Below are positions 1-12,245 of a stretch of DNA of 64,000 nucleotides, one piece after another (the stretch's first letter is position 1; every line of letters begins with the position of its first letter). Source of the DNA: Yamagishiella unicocca (Eukaryota > Chlorophyta > Chlorophyceae > Chlamydomonadales > Volvocaceae); contig BDSL01000011.1 of assembly GCA_003116995.1 (NCBI GenBank), forward strand, positions 124,001-188,000. Reading direction: 5' to 3'. The translations under genes were made by a program, and so were the position numbers. Under the pieces are notes generated by a model. That model saw only the letters and a list, made by a program, of their open reading frames with translations, made no database searches and was not told the origin of the DNA.

Positions 1-3000
1 AGGTGCCTGGCGTCATCGCCTGGACTATCTACTCGCCTGGACTGGAAGCCGAACTGGGTGCCTGGCTTGTTGTCGATGGTGCCGCCGGACTCGCACATGA
101 CAATGACCTGCAGAGCAGGGGGGGAATGGAGAGATGGAGGGAGGGACAGCAGGCGAGCGGGGCGGCGCGAGGTTTGAGAGGAGGGGCATCACGAGTGCTC
201 GAGGCGCAGCAAGGATGCGGAATGCACGTGGGAATTTCCAAAGCTTAGGGTATTGATGACGCATGTGCGATGTGCGATTACTTTGTATTTGATCGTTGCG
301 CGGCCGGTGCCCTTGCCTCTCCAAAAGCCCTTAATACAAGAAATCTGTCCATCCCGGCGCTGCGGTCCCTGCAGGGCCCACCTCCTTGTTCTTGGGCACC
401 TTCGCCATCACGTCAGCCACGAAGTCCTCGTTGAGCTCTACGAGGCGAATTGGGGCCGCCAGGCAGCACCACGGGGTGTCAGGAGAGGCAGGGCACCAAG
501 GTCGCAGTACGATGAAGGGAGTCCGGCCGGCCGTACGGGCGCAGCCACGAGGCCGTAAGCTCTCACCCACGCGGCGCACGTCGACGGCACCGACCAACAG
601 ATAGAGGCAGATGGACAAGCGACATGCCAACCAAGCGATGCTTGCTTCCAGGCCAGGTTGGCTCCTGGCCAGGTTGCTTCCAGGCCAGGTTGCTTCCAGG
701 CCAGGTTGCAGCGACACCTCACAACCCGCGCGGTCGCGAGGAGTACCCTACGCCGTGACCGCACCCGCACACCATCGCAGCAGCCCCCCGGTGCACGCAC
801 CAAACCCCATCCCGAGGCCGCACCCGTGCCGAAGATGCCGAAGAACGCGAAGCCAGCGCGGCGGACGTTGGAGGCGGGGTCCCACTTGGCGATGGGCTGG
901 TACAGCGGCACGCTGACGGAGGAGGAGGCGGCGCGGCTCTGGAACTTGTCCGCCAGCCGCACATCCAACAGCACGGCGCTGCGGGCAGCGAGGACACAGG
1001 GGGGGGAGGCGGGTGGGTTGGTGAGGCGGCAAGAACCGCTGGCTGTATGTCATGGCGACGGAGGACAGGGAAGGGGACTTGGCTTTGCAGATTAGTCAGC
1101 CGGTCACGGAACACAAGAGAAACCAAGCCATGGTGTGGTGCGGTAGCCCCCTTTCGAGTGCTCACCCCTTCTTTGCCTTGGCGAACGCCTCCTCCGCTGT
1201 CACGGTCTTGACGCCCTTGGCCGCCAGGGCGGAGTACATGTCCTTCCAGTCCACCGGCTCCTGCGATCAGCGAGGTGGCGGGCGGAGGAGGCGGGCAGTG
1301 AGTCGTGCAACCGGGCATGAGCCAAACGGCACATGGCTGCAGAGCCACGGTATCGGCTGAGGGCGTGTGGGTGCGCCGGACACCAGGCTGGAGTGTGCGG
1401 ACCCCCAGACGTGAGGGGTGGTGTGAAACCGGTGACACGAAAAACGACAAGATAGTGGGCGCAGACGTGAGGGGGCGCGAGGAACGCCCAACAACGCTGT
1501 TGCTGGCGAGGTTTCCGAGGAGGAACTGAAGGGAGCCCCACCTTGAATGACTCCCGGAAGCGGGGCGCCACAAGGAAGGTGGCGAGGAAGCCGAAAGCGG
1601 CGGCGCCCAGGCCCACGTAGGTGAGCGTCTCGGCGGACGGGCCGTCGGCCGAAGCCCCAGAGGCCGCGGCGGCGCCAGCCAGCAGGCCCTGCAGGTCGAA
1701 GGGCGAGCTCGCGGCCTCCGCGGCGGCGGCAGCGGGCGCAACTGCCTCCACCGGGATATCAACGGCTGCCGCGGCACTGACAACGGGCGCAACCTCCTCC
1801 ACAACGGCCTCAACGGGAGCGGCAACCGCCTCAACCGGCGCCGGAGCCTCCACTGCCTCCACAACTGCCTCAACAGGGAGGGGGACCTCAGCGGCGGCGG
1901 CGGCGGTGGCTTCAGTCACTACCGGCTCAGCCTCCACAGCTGCGGCAGGGGGCTCAGCAGCAGCCTCCGTGACAACGGGCGCAGCAGCAGCCTCCGTGAC
2001 AACGGGCGCAGCAGCAGCCTCCGTGACAACTGGCTCCTCGATGGGGACGGCCTCGACCTCAGCGACGACCGGCACCTCGGTGGCTGCGGCGGCGACTGGC
2101 TCCTCCACCACAGCGGCGACCTCGGACTCCGCCACCGCCTCCTCAACGGCGGCGGCCGGCGCGGCGGAGGCCTCGGGCTCAGCGGCGGCGACCTCCACGA
2201 CGGCGGCCTCGACGACCGGCACCGCCTCCACATCTGCGGGACAGCAGCAGACATACACGATTGCAGGAGGTTGGATCTCGGACGTGCATTGCAGCACCCC
2301 ACGGGGTGGAGAGGGGAGAGATGGAGAACGCAGGTTTTGGTGTTGCTTGTGCGCTGTGGTGTGGTGTGGTGTGGTGCGGTGCGGGTGGCGGCGGGCCGCG
2401 ATGGCGAAATGGCTTTCGTCGCCCGAGCACCCAGCACGTCACGTGATCGGTCATGTCAACGCACGAACAGCAGCACCGCCCTCCACGGCCATCCATGCGG
2501 TCATGGTACTCCAGGGGGGTCCGTCCCAAGGTACACAGGTGCTTTCTTTTCATGCGCATCTGGTACGACGCTGGGAGACGGCATCCCAACCGGTTAACTG
2601 ATAACCGATAGAGGTTGCGAACCCGTAACTCGCAGCCCAAACCTCCTTACCAACAGCAGCCACCTCGGTCACCTCCTGCACGGTTGCAATGGCCGCAGTG
2701 GGAAGCGCGCAGTGTGAATGAGCGGGGAAGGGGAAAAGTGTTGGGGGATGCGACGAGGCGCGTGGGGGCTTGGTGGATGGACATGGCAGGGTATGTCAAT
2801 GAGCAAGGACTAGGGCGGCGACGAGTAACCGGCGTGCGTGTGGCGAGTTGGTTTACGGTAAACGCCATTGAGAAGCAGGAACACGACGTTTTCTTATCCC
2901 AAAGTTCGGCGCGCAGTGGCCCATTCGCGGCTCCACGGGTAAGGATTGGCCAATACTAGCTGGGATCATGCAGAATTTGATTTATACGTATACTGTGACC

Positions 3001-3660
3001 TAATGTCAGGCATATGAGCTGAAGTAACAAGTGGACTAGCAAAGGGGAAGCATTAAGTTAGGATATGGCGCACCTCGAGCGCCGGCGCAGCCAGAGATGG
3101 GATTGACTCGATGCCTGCACGAATAACAACAACAAGTGGATAGCTTTCATTGGCGCGGCAGGCGACTAGGAATCAAGACGTCCAGGACGCTCGCGCGCTG
3201 GCCGAGGCGTCATTTTGCAGCCAACCATGCATTCTTACGCCATCGCCCAGTAATTAGGCACACTACACCCCACATATGATACAATGTCAGTAATGCAGCA
3301 CGCTCAAAAACCTCGACGCCGGCATGCTGACAGCTGGACGATGTGGGGTCATCTGCAAGCGACACGCGTAGCAACATCCTTACCATCAGCGATCGCCTCG
3401 GGAGCGACGGCTGACACTTCAGTGGCAGTAGGAGCAAAAGTAGCGACCAGCGCCTCGTCGGCGAAGGCCGGCGCGGCAGAAGCGACCGCCACCAAGCTCG
3501 AGGCCAGGAAGCTCGCCACCGCAAGCGCCTGCTGCTCCTTAGGGGAAGCGGCCTCAGCAAAGGATGGGCCGGCGCGCAGAGCTACGCATCCGCGCTGCGA
3601 GCGAGGCAGCTGCGGGCGGCCCGCGCTCTGGAGACCAGTCGCGCGCAAAGCAGATTGCAT
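1..3660 (-). CDS. CAS: Chloroplast calcium-sensor protein CAS (rhodanese-like), 3' end beyond window
   Basis: Thylakoid membrane protein of the CAS family, which in plants and algae links calcium to photosynthetic acclimation. Exons read on the minus strand: 3384-3660 (ATG at 3660), 2651-2675, 1542-2233, 1166-1260, 824-978, 382-437 and about 33-107. The first 92 residues look like a plastid transit peptide followed by the family block AGPSFAEAASPKEQQALAVA. The large third exon holds an Ala/Glu/Val-rich lumen-side stretch with three 9-residue repeats (PVVTEAAAA-like) and ends in a membrane segment (TYVGLGAAAFGFLATFLV). The following exons carry the stromal rhodanese-like domain (LLDVRLADKF, FAFFGIFGTELNEDFVADVM, then MCESGGTIDNKPGTQFGFQS). 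Junctions from exon 3 onward agree in phase. Exon 1 ends in phase 1 while the 25-nt exon 2 reads in phase 0 into exon 3, so one small exon or splice site near there is unresolved. Family assignment is firm; exact exon set is not. Confidence 0.85.
643..706. repeat. 16-nt tandem repeat in a CAS intron
   Basis: About four copies of a 16-nt unit (TGCTTCCAGGCCAGGT, one copy variant) lie in the intron between CAS exons 824-978 and 382-437. This is a simple intronic minisatellite with no coding role. Confidence 0.8.
1964..2045. repeat. 27-nt coding repeat in CAS
   Basis: Three tandem copies of a 27-nt unit (CCTCCGTGACAA... starting at 1964, 1991 and 2018) encode the PVVTEAAAA-type repeats of the CAS acidic/Ala-rich region on the minus strand. 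The unit length keeps frame, so copy number can vary without frameshift. Confidence 0.8.
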
Positions 3661-5355
3661 TTTGCTCGCGTTCGTGATCACCAGCCGACCCAATCAAATT
3701 GGTCTACAGTATAAGACCTGCGAAGCCCTACCTATGTTTTCATGAAGGACCGGGCCGCCTAATAAGGGTCCATATAGCCCTGCTCCGAAACCACCCAAAC
3801 CACGCACGCGAAACTTTAACTTTACAACTGTTGATTGCACTTGAAATGCGCCTTAACCTGCATGGTGAGCGCCAAAGTCCTTTGTAAACCCTTTTGTGAC
3901 CCAAGTGAGAGAGTGACGAGGGACTGCAATCCATTCTGATGCATGTTCCACTGTGCAGGATTTAATATAGTATTGGACATTTGGGGCATGCGATACGCCG
4001 ATCTGGCTTGATTGTGCAGGAAAAGACCTAGTGCCGGCCTCCAGTCCATCTGTGGTGAGAGGATGCCAATGGTGGAGCCAAGGGAGGGTTGAACGTTCAG
4101 AGGATCAAAATTTGGGAGGGAGGGTCCAAGTCAGGGTGTCAATAAGGGCGTGAGGTTTTGCCCGGTTTTGCCCTGTTTGGGGCTAAAGGGGGCTAAGCTT
4201 CTGGGGATATGGGAGATCTACATGAGTTGGACCAGAGAAATGTATAATCGGATGCGCAGCGCCAAGAGAAGGCACCTATGACTAAATTACCCTGCCAGGG
4301 AAGCTTGCTGCGGTGCCAAGGAGAGGTACTGCAAGTCGGACAGTTTGACATCTACAAGAGGCCAGCACGGGAAAGGGAAGCTCAGTTACAGACACACATT
4401 ATAGAAGCAGCAAGGGTGTTGCAGTACGGCAACATACATTACTTGATATTTCTATCCCTTTAGGTTAACCTCTGTTTCACGCACCAAGCACAATATGAAG
4501 TGGTGTACGAGGGTCGTGAAATCGGGTTGGGTATTTTACGTCTGACGGCCATCTTCGATGACCGTTTGCCTCCCCTTGCGGCCAGGAGTGAAAGCGTACT
4601 GCAAGCTCGTGCCCACCAGTAGTCGTAATTTGAAGAATGAATATGCGACAGGTGCCGTGCACGTGCGGGAGGTAGTTGACTGAAAGGAACATGTACGGCA
4701 TAGGGACAGCGTCTGGCCTTGTGCGACGACGCGCGCCCTTTCCACACCTCATAATACTTGTTTCTGTTGGTTATCCTCGCGTTAGGATTGACATACGGCA
4801 ACGGTGCAGGGTGGCAATTAGCAAGTGCAACAACCAGTGCTTCTTGAGCTCCTCCATTTCCCTGTTACATTCGTGCCATCCGAACAACTTTGACGCGTCA
4901 GGCTGGATTGCGAATAATGCTAGCCTCATGCGCTGGATTAGCGGCTGCCGGCTCTCGAAACTTGGGTCAAACGCCCTTGCCTCTAGTGGATTAAACGCGT
5001 GGAGGACGGCTGCATGATTCCCAGTTATCTTTACCACGAATGCGTGGCGGCCAGCTGCTTCAACGGAGCAACCGCATGCCCCCCTCGCCCCTCAGCTCCC
5101 GTCACGCACCGAATTCGCGCATCTCCGAAGTGTCAGGAATGCGTTCGGCTAGCTCTCTGATGAACCATCACGTAAATTCTTCGGCAGCGCAGCGTGGCTG
5201 TCAGGTGGGTGAGCATCGCCTGGAACCGTGCATTGCGCATGGCGCCCCCCCCCACCCGCCGCGAAGGGGCCTTTGACCATGATTTGTCCATTTAACTTCC
5301 TCGGCTCGCCTGAAACTATGCTTTGTAGTGGACGTCGCCCCGGACCGGAGCGCAA
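3661..5355. other. Divergent upstream gap between CAS and the GCNA-like gene
   Basis: About 1.7 kb separating two genes transcribed away from each other, so it should hold both promoters. It is less GC-rich than the exons. No open frame here shows the splice pattern or amino-acid bias of the real genes. Around 4150-4210 a T/G-rich stretch repeats TTTTGCCC and GGGGGCTAAG-like words and may be a small mobile-element remnant. I saw no convincing TATA box and no RNA gene. Confidence 0.5.
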
Positions 5356-7237
5356 ATGGCTTGCGGCAGTGGGGGTACCTCCCCCGAAGAGCCCTTGACC
5401 GTGACGCGGACAAGGCTAGCACGACCTCGGAGGATCATCCTATCTGACGACGAAGACGATGCTGCTGACACGCCTGATTGCGGCGCCACCGGCGTTGCTG
5501 GTTCGCAGCAGCCCTCACCAGCGGCGTGCAGCAGCCCACGGCGCCAAGTAGCCTCCCGCGGCTTGCCGAAGACGCCTCCCCAGCAGCTGCGGCCCCTGCA
5601 AAACGTCACAAACCTGCCTTCCGTCAAAGCGGCCGTGTCACCCGCGCCAGCGGGACATCCAAATTGCACCGCCGTACACGCGGGGCCGGGCAAGCGTGGC
5701 ATTCTGGAGCTCACGGCCCTCCTGAGCGATGCAGGGAGCGGGGGCCGCGGGGAGGTCCCCCCACCCGTTGCGGTCGCCGCCAGCTCCACGGTCCGCCTGC
5801 CGTACTCGCGGGGTCTGGCGTCTCCGCCGGCGTTGTCGTCGGTCGTCCATGTGCCGTCAGCCCGGGCGCAGCCGCCGCCGCGGGGGCACGGCTCCCCCGC
5901 TGCCGCTACCCCTGCGTGCTCCGCGGTCTTGGTGGCCTCGGAAGCACACCCCTGTCCGCCGGTCCTCGAGAAGACGGAGGCGGCCTCCAGTTCGGAGGAC
6001 GAGGAGGCGCCGCTGACTTTCGCCCGCAGCGTCCGCGTGCCTCGGACCCGGCGTCGTGTGCTGCTCGATGACGAGGAGGGGGAGGGGGAGGAGGAGGGGC
6101 ACCACCCGGGTGACCACGAGGCCGCAGGTCGCAACGGGGCGTCCGGCGGCAGGGGGGTCGCAGGGGGGTCCGGCGGCAGCAGCGAAAGCCGACGACGGCG
6201 GTCATCAGCGGGAAGCGCAGTGGCGGCGGCCTTGGGCGCCCTTGCGTTGGATGCCGCCGGCGGCGAGGGCTCGGGGAGCTCCGCTGTGTGGTTGAGTGAG
6301 CTGATGGCGCAGCTGGAGGGACGTCTCGCGGCGATAGACCTCGGCGACGAAGCCACGCTGGGGCCGGCAGCAGCCAGCCGTCACGCTGGTGGGTCAGTCG
6401 CGGCCGCCGGTGCCACCACCCCTCCTGGCGGCAGTGGAGTGGGCGGCGAGGAGGCGCCTCTAAGCGGCGGCAGCGAGCTGGGGGTTGTAGGCGGGGGGTG
6501 TACGGGTGCCGGGGTGATTGGCGCTTCCCGCTCCTGCGGCGGCGGCGGCAGCAGCAGCAGTAGCAGCCCAAGCAGCTACGCAAGCTGCCACTCCTTGCGA
6601 GGTGCTGATGGCGAAGGCGTGCTGGAGGGCGAGCAGCCCGAGTCTTTTTTGGATGCCGAATGTTGGTCCGATGCCCCGGCTGGGGTCTCTTCTATTGCCG
6701 GGGGTTCTGCCGCTGGCGCAGATATTCCAGCTGCAGCCGATGCCCCGGGAGGGTCCACCAGCCGCAGGAGTGCCGGGGCAGAGGCAGGGGCTGCTGGCGG
6801 CCGCAGCGGCCCCGCCTGCCAGGAGGCCTCGCTAGTAGAACCATCGGTCGGCGCGGGCACGGCGGCAGGGGACTGCCATCTGGCCAAGGTGCCTCGGAGG
6901 CGCCAGGGGCGGCAGGGGCGCGACGCAGCTGGGGAAGCCGCCGCCGCCCTAGCCGCAGCAGCAGCAGCAGCGCCGATCGGGGAGCACACCATGCACAGCG
7001 GCGCGGGTGCGGAGCAGCCAGCAACCAGCCTTCAGCGTGGACAGGCCGATCCTGATGGGCTTATGTACGATTTGTACGGCGAGCTGCTCCTCCTCAGCCA
7101 GCTGCAGGGCCTGTCATTGGACGCCGCCAACGAATTGGAGGATGAGCGGGAGGTGGTTCCGGAGCAGCGCAACCAACCCAGCGTACGGCCTCCGCCTTCG
7201 TTGTCACCGCTGCAGCTGCCGGGCGTCGTGCAGGCTC

Positions 7238-7268
<31 letters not shown>

Positions 7269-10200
7269 GGGGACTCCTCGGGTCGGGGCGGTTGAAGTCA
7301 TGGACCTCACCCTGACGGGCAGCTCCCCCCGCACCCGCACCTGCAGCGGCGCCAGCGACGGCGCCTCGTTGCGGCTCCTGGGGGGCAGGGGCAGCCCGGC
7401 GGGGCTGCTGGAGGCGTACCGGCAAGGCCGGCTGGGCGCTGCGGAGTGGGGGTTGGCGGGACGCGGCGACATCGCCGAGTCCATTCCTGCCGACCAGGAG
7501 CAGGATGAGGACCAGCCAGCCAGCAGCAGCAATGACAGCAGCAGCAGTGGCAGCAGCAGCAGTGACAGCAGCAACGGCCGAAGGAGCCCTACTGGCGGCG
7601 ACGGCTGGGCGGCGGACGGCAGCGGGGACGAGGACGAGGCGTCGCCCAGGTGGCGGCCTACAACAGCCAGGCGGAGGGCGATGGTGCTGGAGTCCAGCCC
7701 GGACAGCAGCCCGGTGCCGCACACTGCGGCCGCGGGGAGCGCGGCGCAGGAGGCGGCGGACTCGGCGGGGGCGCTCAACGGCAGGGGTGGCGGCAGCGGC
7801 AGCGGCCGGGGCTGCTTCGGGACGCCAGCGGCGCCCGGTGCGGGCGTTCGGCCATGGGTCCAGCCCGTCACCGGCGGCTCTCGGTTCTTAGACCCGTATG
7901 AGTTGCCCCGCACGCCAACTGACAGCGGCAGCGAGAGTGACGACGGGATGGAGGGGCTGGCGCTGGTGACTCCGCTGCTGTCGCGGCTGCCGGCGCCGGG
8001 TCCACCTCGCGGCGCTCCCGGGGGCCCCTTCACCTTCACCGGGGGCGCACAACCCGCCGCGACGCCGCTACCGCTGCCGCTGCTCTTGCAGACACCGGCG
8101 CCGGGGACCGCACGGGGAACGTCACGGAAGCGCGGCGGCGGCGCCCGGGGAACCCAGGGCGGCCGGCGGGGGTTGGGGGCGCCCGAGCAGTCGCCGGTGC
8201 CAGGAGGGGGTGGGGCCGGCGGCGGCGGCCAGGGTCCGGCGCCGCAGACCGCCCAGCCGGCTCAGCCGGGTCAGAGGGCGTTCATCATGGCGCGGCAGCG
8301 GCTGGCCAAGGAGCTGTACGACAAGTGAGTGCGGCGCGCGGGACGGGGGCTGCGGCTGCGGCGGTGTGTATGTTGGACTTCCACCAGCTGATACGACACG
8401 AGCAGGACGATCCCAATCGGCGCTCATTACGCTCCCAAACCTCACTCGCTCAGGACGATCTCAAACTACGCTCATGACAACTCCTAAACGCCTCTCCCTC
8501 CACCGGCTGTCCTTCAGGTGGAACGGCGCCGTCTTCGAGGGGCGGCTGCCTGCCGACCTGCTCCTCGTGTGGAACAGCCGGCTGGCCTCCACCGCCGGCC
8601 AGGTGGTCGCGGAGCGGGAGATGCCCGGCAGCACCAGGTGGGCCCGATGTAGAGGTGCAGGGGACGTGGCCGGAGGGCACGTGAGCCAAACGGATAGGAG
8701 CGGCAATAATCCCCGTCTCCCCACCATGTCACGCAACATGCAAAATCCCATCCCTGGACCTGGGCTCCACACTGCTGCGGCTGCTCCGCCGCTTCCGCCC
8801 CCAGGCGGGTGGCTGCCAAGCTGGAGCTGTCCCCGCGCATCATCGACACACTGGACAAGCTGCGCAACACGCTGGCACACGAGATGTGCCACGTGGCGGG
8901 TCAGTCCAGGGGAGGAGAGGGCTGGGTTGGGTTTGAATATTGACTGGTTTGACGATGAGACCCCCGGAACCCCTATCGCGGGACTGGGGCCTACCCTGGG
9001 TGGCGGCACCGCTTTTCCATATCCGGCATCGCCGCCCAATGCCCTTTCCCCAGCCTCACTTTCCGCGCGCCTCCGCTGAAACCCTGTGCCCCGGCCCCAG
9101 CCTGGCACATCAGCCGCGAGTTCGACAAGCCTCACGGTCCCGCCTGGGAGCACTGGAGCCGCCATTTCCGTCGCCACGACTCCAGCCTGGTCATCAGCCG
9201 CACACACGACTACATCACCCAATACTCGCACCGCTGGCAGTGCTCCCAGCCCGACTGCGGCAAGGAGTACGGCAGGCAGCGGCAGACCATCCGCGTGGGC
9301 GTCCACGTGTGCGCGTCCTGCCACGCGCCGCTGCTGTACCTGGGCCACTTCGACAAGCACGGAAAGCTGATGGGCGGAGCGGGCGGCGGCAGCGGCCGGG
9401 CGACAAGCACCGCCAAGAAGGTGCGACGGGTGCCTGGGAGCTGCGGGTATTGAACCTCGGGAATTAATGCTCCTGTTAGAGCCACAAGTTGAGCAAGCGC
9501 AAACGCACATCGCCTGGCTCCAGGGGTATGTGGGAGGTAACTGCGCTGCGACAGGGAGGAGGTCCCTCAAGGCATGAAGGACAAGCTCACGAATACCCCG
9601 CATGAAGGTGTCTGTGGATGGCGTCATTTCCTGCGTCTCAAATGTGAGCATTCCTCCGCGTCCACCTGTGCCTCTGTTGCCACCGCTGAACCCGCCGTGC
9701 CGCTGCGCTCCTCTCCTCCCCCCTGCCCCTGCCTCGCAGCCACTGAACGAGTTTGCGCTGTTCTGCAAGGAGAACTTCGGCAGCGTGCGGAAGACCCTGC
9801 CGGCGCGGACACCCAACGCGACCATCTTCAAACACATGGGGCAGCTGTGAGTGAGAACCAACCGGCGCCAGCCGCTCGGCTTGTCGGGTGCAGTGTCGTT
9901 GCCCGCCTAGTGCATGTGCATGTCGCTCGCCTCACGGCTGCGGCAGCCGCGAGGATACCGGCGCCTGCCAATCCGCGAGGCTCGCGCCGCGCCAACGGCT
10001 CCTGCTCGTGCGGGGCCGGTATGTTTTCTTCAGACACCCTATTCCATGGCAGTGCACCGAACCCACCCCGCTCGGACTCCCCGCTCCTGGACGACGCACG
10101 CCGTTGCCCCGGTGCCACTGGCCGCTTTCGAAAGGCGGTGGGTGTACTGTGTCTTCCTTAGGAAACGTTTTGACCTGGTGTGCGACTGCTGACCCGCCCG

Positions 10201-10438
10201 TCTCAGGTACCAGAAGGAGAAGGCGCTCATCGCCGCGGCTGCGGGTACCCCTGCCGCCGCAGCCGGGTCGCTCGCGGGAGCCGCCTGCAGGTCGCCCCCC
10301 TCGCGGCGCAGCAGCGGGGGGCGGCGGCAGGGCTCTGCGGGTCGGTCGGTGGAGCGGCTGGCTCGGGGCGCCGACGACCTGGCACCGCGGCTGATCGACC
10401 TGTCCTTGCAGGACGCGGAGGAGGACCAACTCGAGTAG
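5356..10438 (+). CDS. GCNA: GCNA/ACRC-like SprT metalloprotease with long acidic disordered region
   Basis: Predicted 1280-residue nuclear protein of the GCNA (acidic repeat-containing, ACRC) family, which acts on DNA-protein crosslinks. Exons: 5356-8324, 8518-8637, 8805-8899, 9101-9420, 9740-9846, 10207-10438; every junction is in phase and the sum is divisible by 3. Residues 1-988 are low complexity (Gly, Ser, Ala, Asp/Glu) with SUMO-interaction-like cores (RIILSDDEDD near the start, EVMDLTLT in the middle) and acidic patches. The SprT domain follows: KWNGAVFEGRLP, then the zinc site HEMCH at 1055-1059 with a third His at 1073 (HGPAW). A zinc ribbon uses C1109, C1114, C1132 and C1135. The C-terminal segment from 1169 (PLNEFALFCKENF...) resembles the degenerate HMG box of GCNA. 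SPRTN is less likely because it lacks this order of IDR, SprT, ribbon and HMG. Family call is confident; the role in this alga is inferred. Confidence 0.88.
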
Positions 10439-11112
10439 GGCCCTAGGGGCTAAGACAGGGGAGCGCGTCGGCATGTGCGGTGCTGTTGAGAGGAGCCTGG
10501 TGCACAGGATATGCGTAGTGACAGGAAGGGCAGATGCAAGAAAGGCGGGATCTGAGCGCCGGAGAGTCGTAGCCAGGAGAGAGGGACCGAGGGACGCACA
10601 TGGGGGGAAGGAGCAGGAGTGTGGAGGCAGTCCGTGCGTCGTGCGCAGTCGAGCAAGCAGCACAGCCCCCCGCGGCGGCGAACCGAACCATCGTGCATTT
10701 TTTCGCGCAAAGAGGTGGGGTCTTATGGATGGATGGCGCGGGCATCGTAGGAAACGAATGAGCACACGGTAGCGTTCCATCTCCCGTGCAGCAGTAAGTA
10801 GGCAGCGCCGCGCCAAGCCGTGGAGGTGCTAGGATGTGACACCCCCGGCGCACGCCGTGTTTGCAGAGGGGTGCAGTTATTAGGCGGAAGCAACTTGCGA
10901 AGGGAGCGGCGGGGTGGACAGGATACCCAGCTTGGTCTTGGTGGGTTGGCATGCAACGCAGCACATGAGCGCACGGCTGCACGTGGGAGCACCTCTAGAT
11001 GCAGGTGAGGGAGGGTCTCACGTGCCTAGGAGGGGGCAGCTGGGGAGCACTGCTGCGTCTGTTGATCCACATGGGACCAGTGCTGGTCGGCAGCGCAGGG
11101 CGACGACTGTTT

Positions 11113-11117
11113 TTACA
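11113..11117 (-). promoter_or_regulatory. Candidate poly(A) signal TGTAA for the CDPK gene
   Basis: TGTAA on the minus strand, the usual green-algal polyadenylation word, lies about 1.1 kb past the kinase stop codon. It is the only one I found in that gap. A long 3' UTR would be needed, so the assignment is tentative. Confidence 0.35.
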
Positions 11118-11634
11118 ATTGCGTGCTACGAGCTGAACTACCACAGCAGGATCGACACGGAGGTCGTTTCGGTCATTTCGTTGTGCCCCAACCACTTGCG
11201 GCGAGGTGAATGCGAGACGTCTTAGACGGACGCAATATGTACTGGTTCAGGTCAAGTTAACGTCGGGACCGGTCGGGCCTGCCCGGACCGTACACATGCC
11301 TTCGACAACCACGTCAGTACTAGGCACCGATTTTATTCCTCGAGCGGCGAAGTCCGCGTCATGGAAATTGACTTATGGAGAGTCCTAAACGCCGTATGTG
11401 CGCAATCCAAAGTCCCTCCCTCCCTGCACCTAGAGCGGACCCGCCGTCAGCCCGTCACCACTCCCCGCACAAGCACCCGTCACCACCTGCCCACAAGAGG
11501 TCAACACGCGTAATAGCTGCTCGCCAGCACCTCCGGCGCCCAATCACGTTCCGACGTGCAGGCAGCGCCTTGGGCTCTGGCCTCCTGGTAACATGAGCGT
11601 CAGTAGTAGTAGTAATAATACCGGCGGTAGGGAT

Positions 11635-11663
11635 CAGGGCGTGTCCAACCTGGACACGCCCTG
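11635..11663. repeat. Perfect 13-bp hairpin with 3-nt loop
   Basis: CAGGGCGTGTCCA, spacer ACC, then the exact reverse complement. The GC-rich stem lies in the gap between two convergent 3' ends and could form in the RNA of either 3' UTR or be the tip of a small element. Confidence 0.8.
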
Positions 11664-12245
11664 AACACTCCAAACCTGGACAGTTCCGCCGCTGCCTGTG
11701 CTCACCGGTGCTCACCCGCAAGTGCATTCACCACAACCTGCTCCAGGCAAACCTGCGTGCGAACGCACCCAGACGATAAAACAATGGCCCACCCGCCCAC
11801 CCATCCCAAATGCACTCAAGGTTGGTCACAATCGCTAGTCGCCCCACCTCACCCTGCAGCCGCACCTCACCCTGCACTGGCGCCAGGCCGCGGCTCGGCC
11901 CTTTGACGGATGTACTGCGCGAGGAGGCTGGCTATAAATAAACAACAACAGAGCCGCCCAGCCCGCCTGCGCGCGAGACTGCAACCACCACCAACGCCCG
12001 TCGTCACACGATGACGTACATCCTATTTGCTGGCGAAGGACGGCCAGTGTTTCACGGCCTCGTCTGGTCCCGCTCGCCCAAGCATGTGTGCGTAGTGCGC
12101 TCAATTGGAGCTACGGCAAGTATATCTCCCAACTTCACGAGCATATCCGGTCACAAGCAGCCTTCCCTCCGCCCCTCGCCCAACCGCCACCATGCCTCTC
12201 ACCACGTACTCGCAGACACGCGCATGCACGCCCGCTGGGGGCCCG

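Larger units (their letters stand above)
10439..12245. other. Convergent gap: 3' ends of the GCNA-like and CDPK genes
   Basis: About 1.8 kb between two convergent genes, expected to contain both 3' UTRs. It holds a TTACA (TGTAA on the minus strand) at 11113-11117, a perfect hairpin at 11635-11663 and a TATA-like GCTATAAATA at 11931-11940 not followed by a convincing gene. The open frames around 12011-12680 on the plus strand are antisense shadows of the kinase gene. Confidence 0.5.

Noticed and set aside
719..1873. 384-codon Arg/Pro-rich open frame on the minus strand
   Set aside because: It runs straight through CAS exons in another frame and through introns. GC-rich sequence yields such Arg/Pro-rich frames by composition alone.
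5316..6356. 346-codon open frame antisense to the GCNA-like first exon
   Set aside because: Mirror of a GC-rich low-complexity exon; Ser/Pro/Ala composition and no motif. The plus frame carries the spliced SprT domain.
7032..8039. 335-codon antisense frame
   Set aside because: Same reason: shadow of the long disordered exon of the GCNA-like gene.
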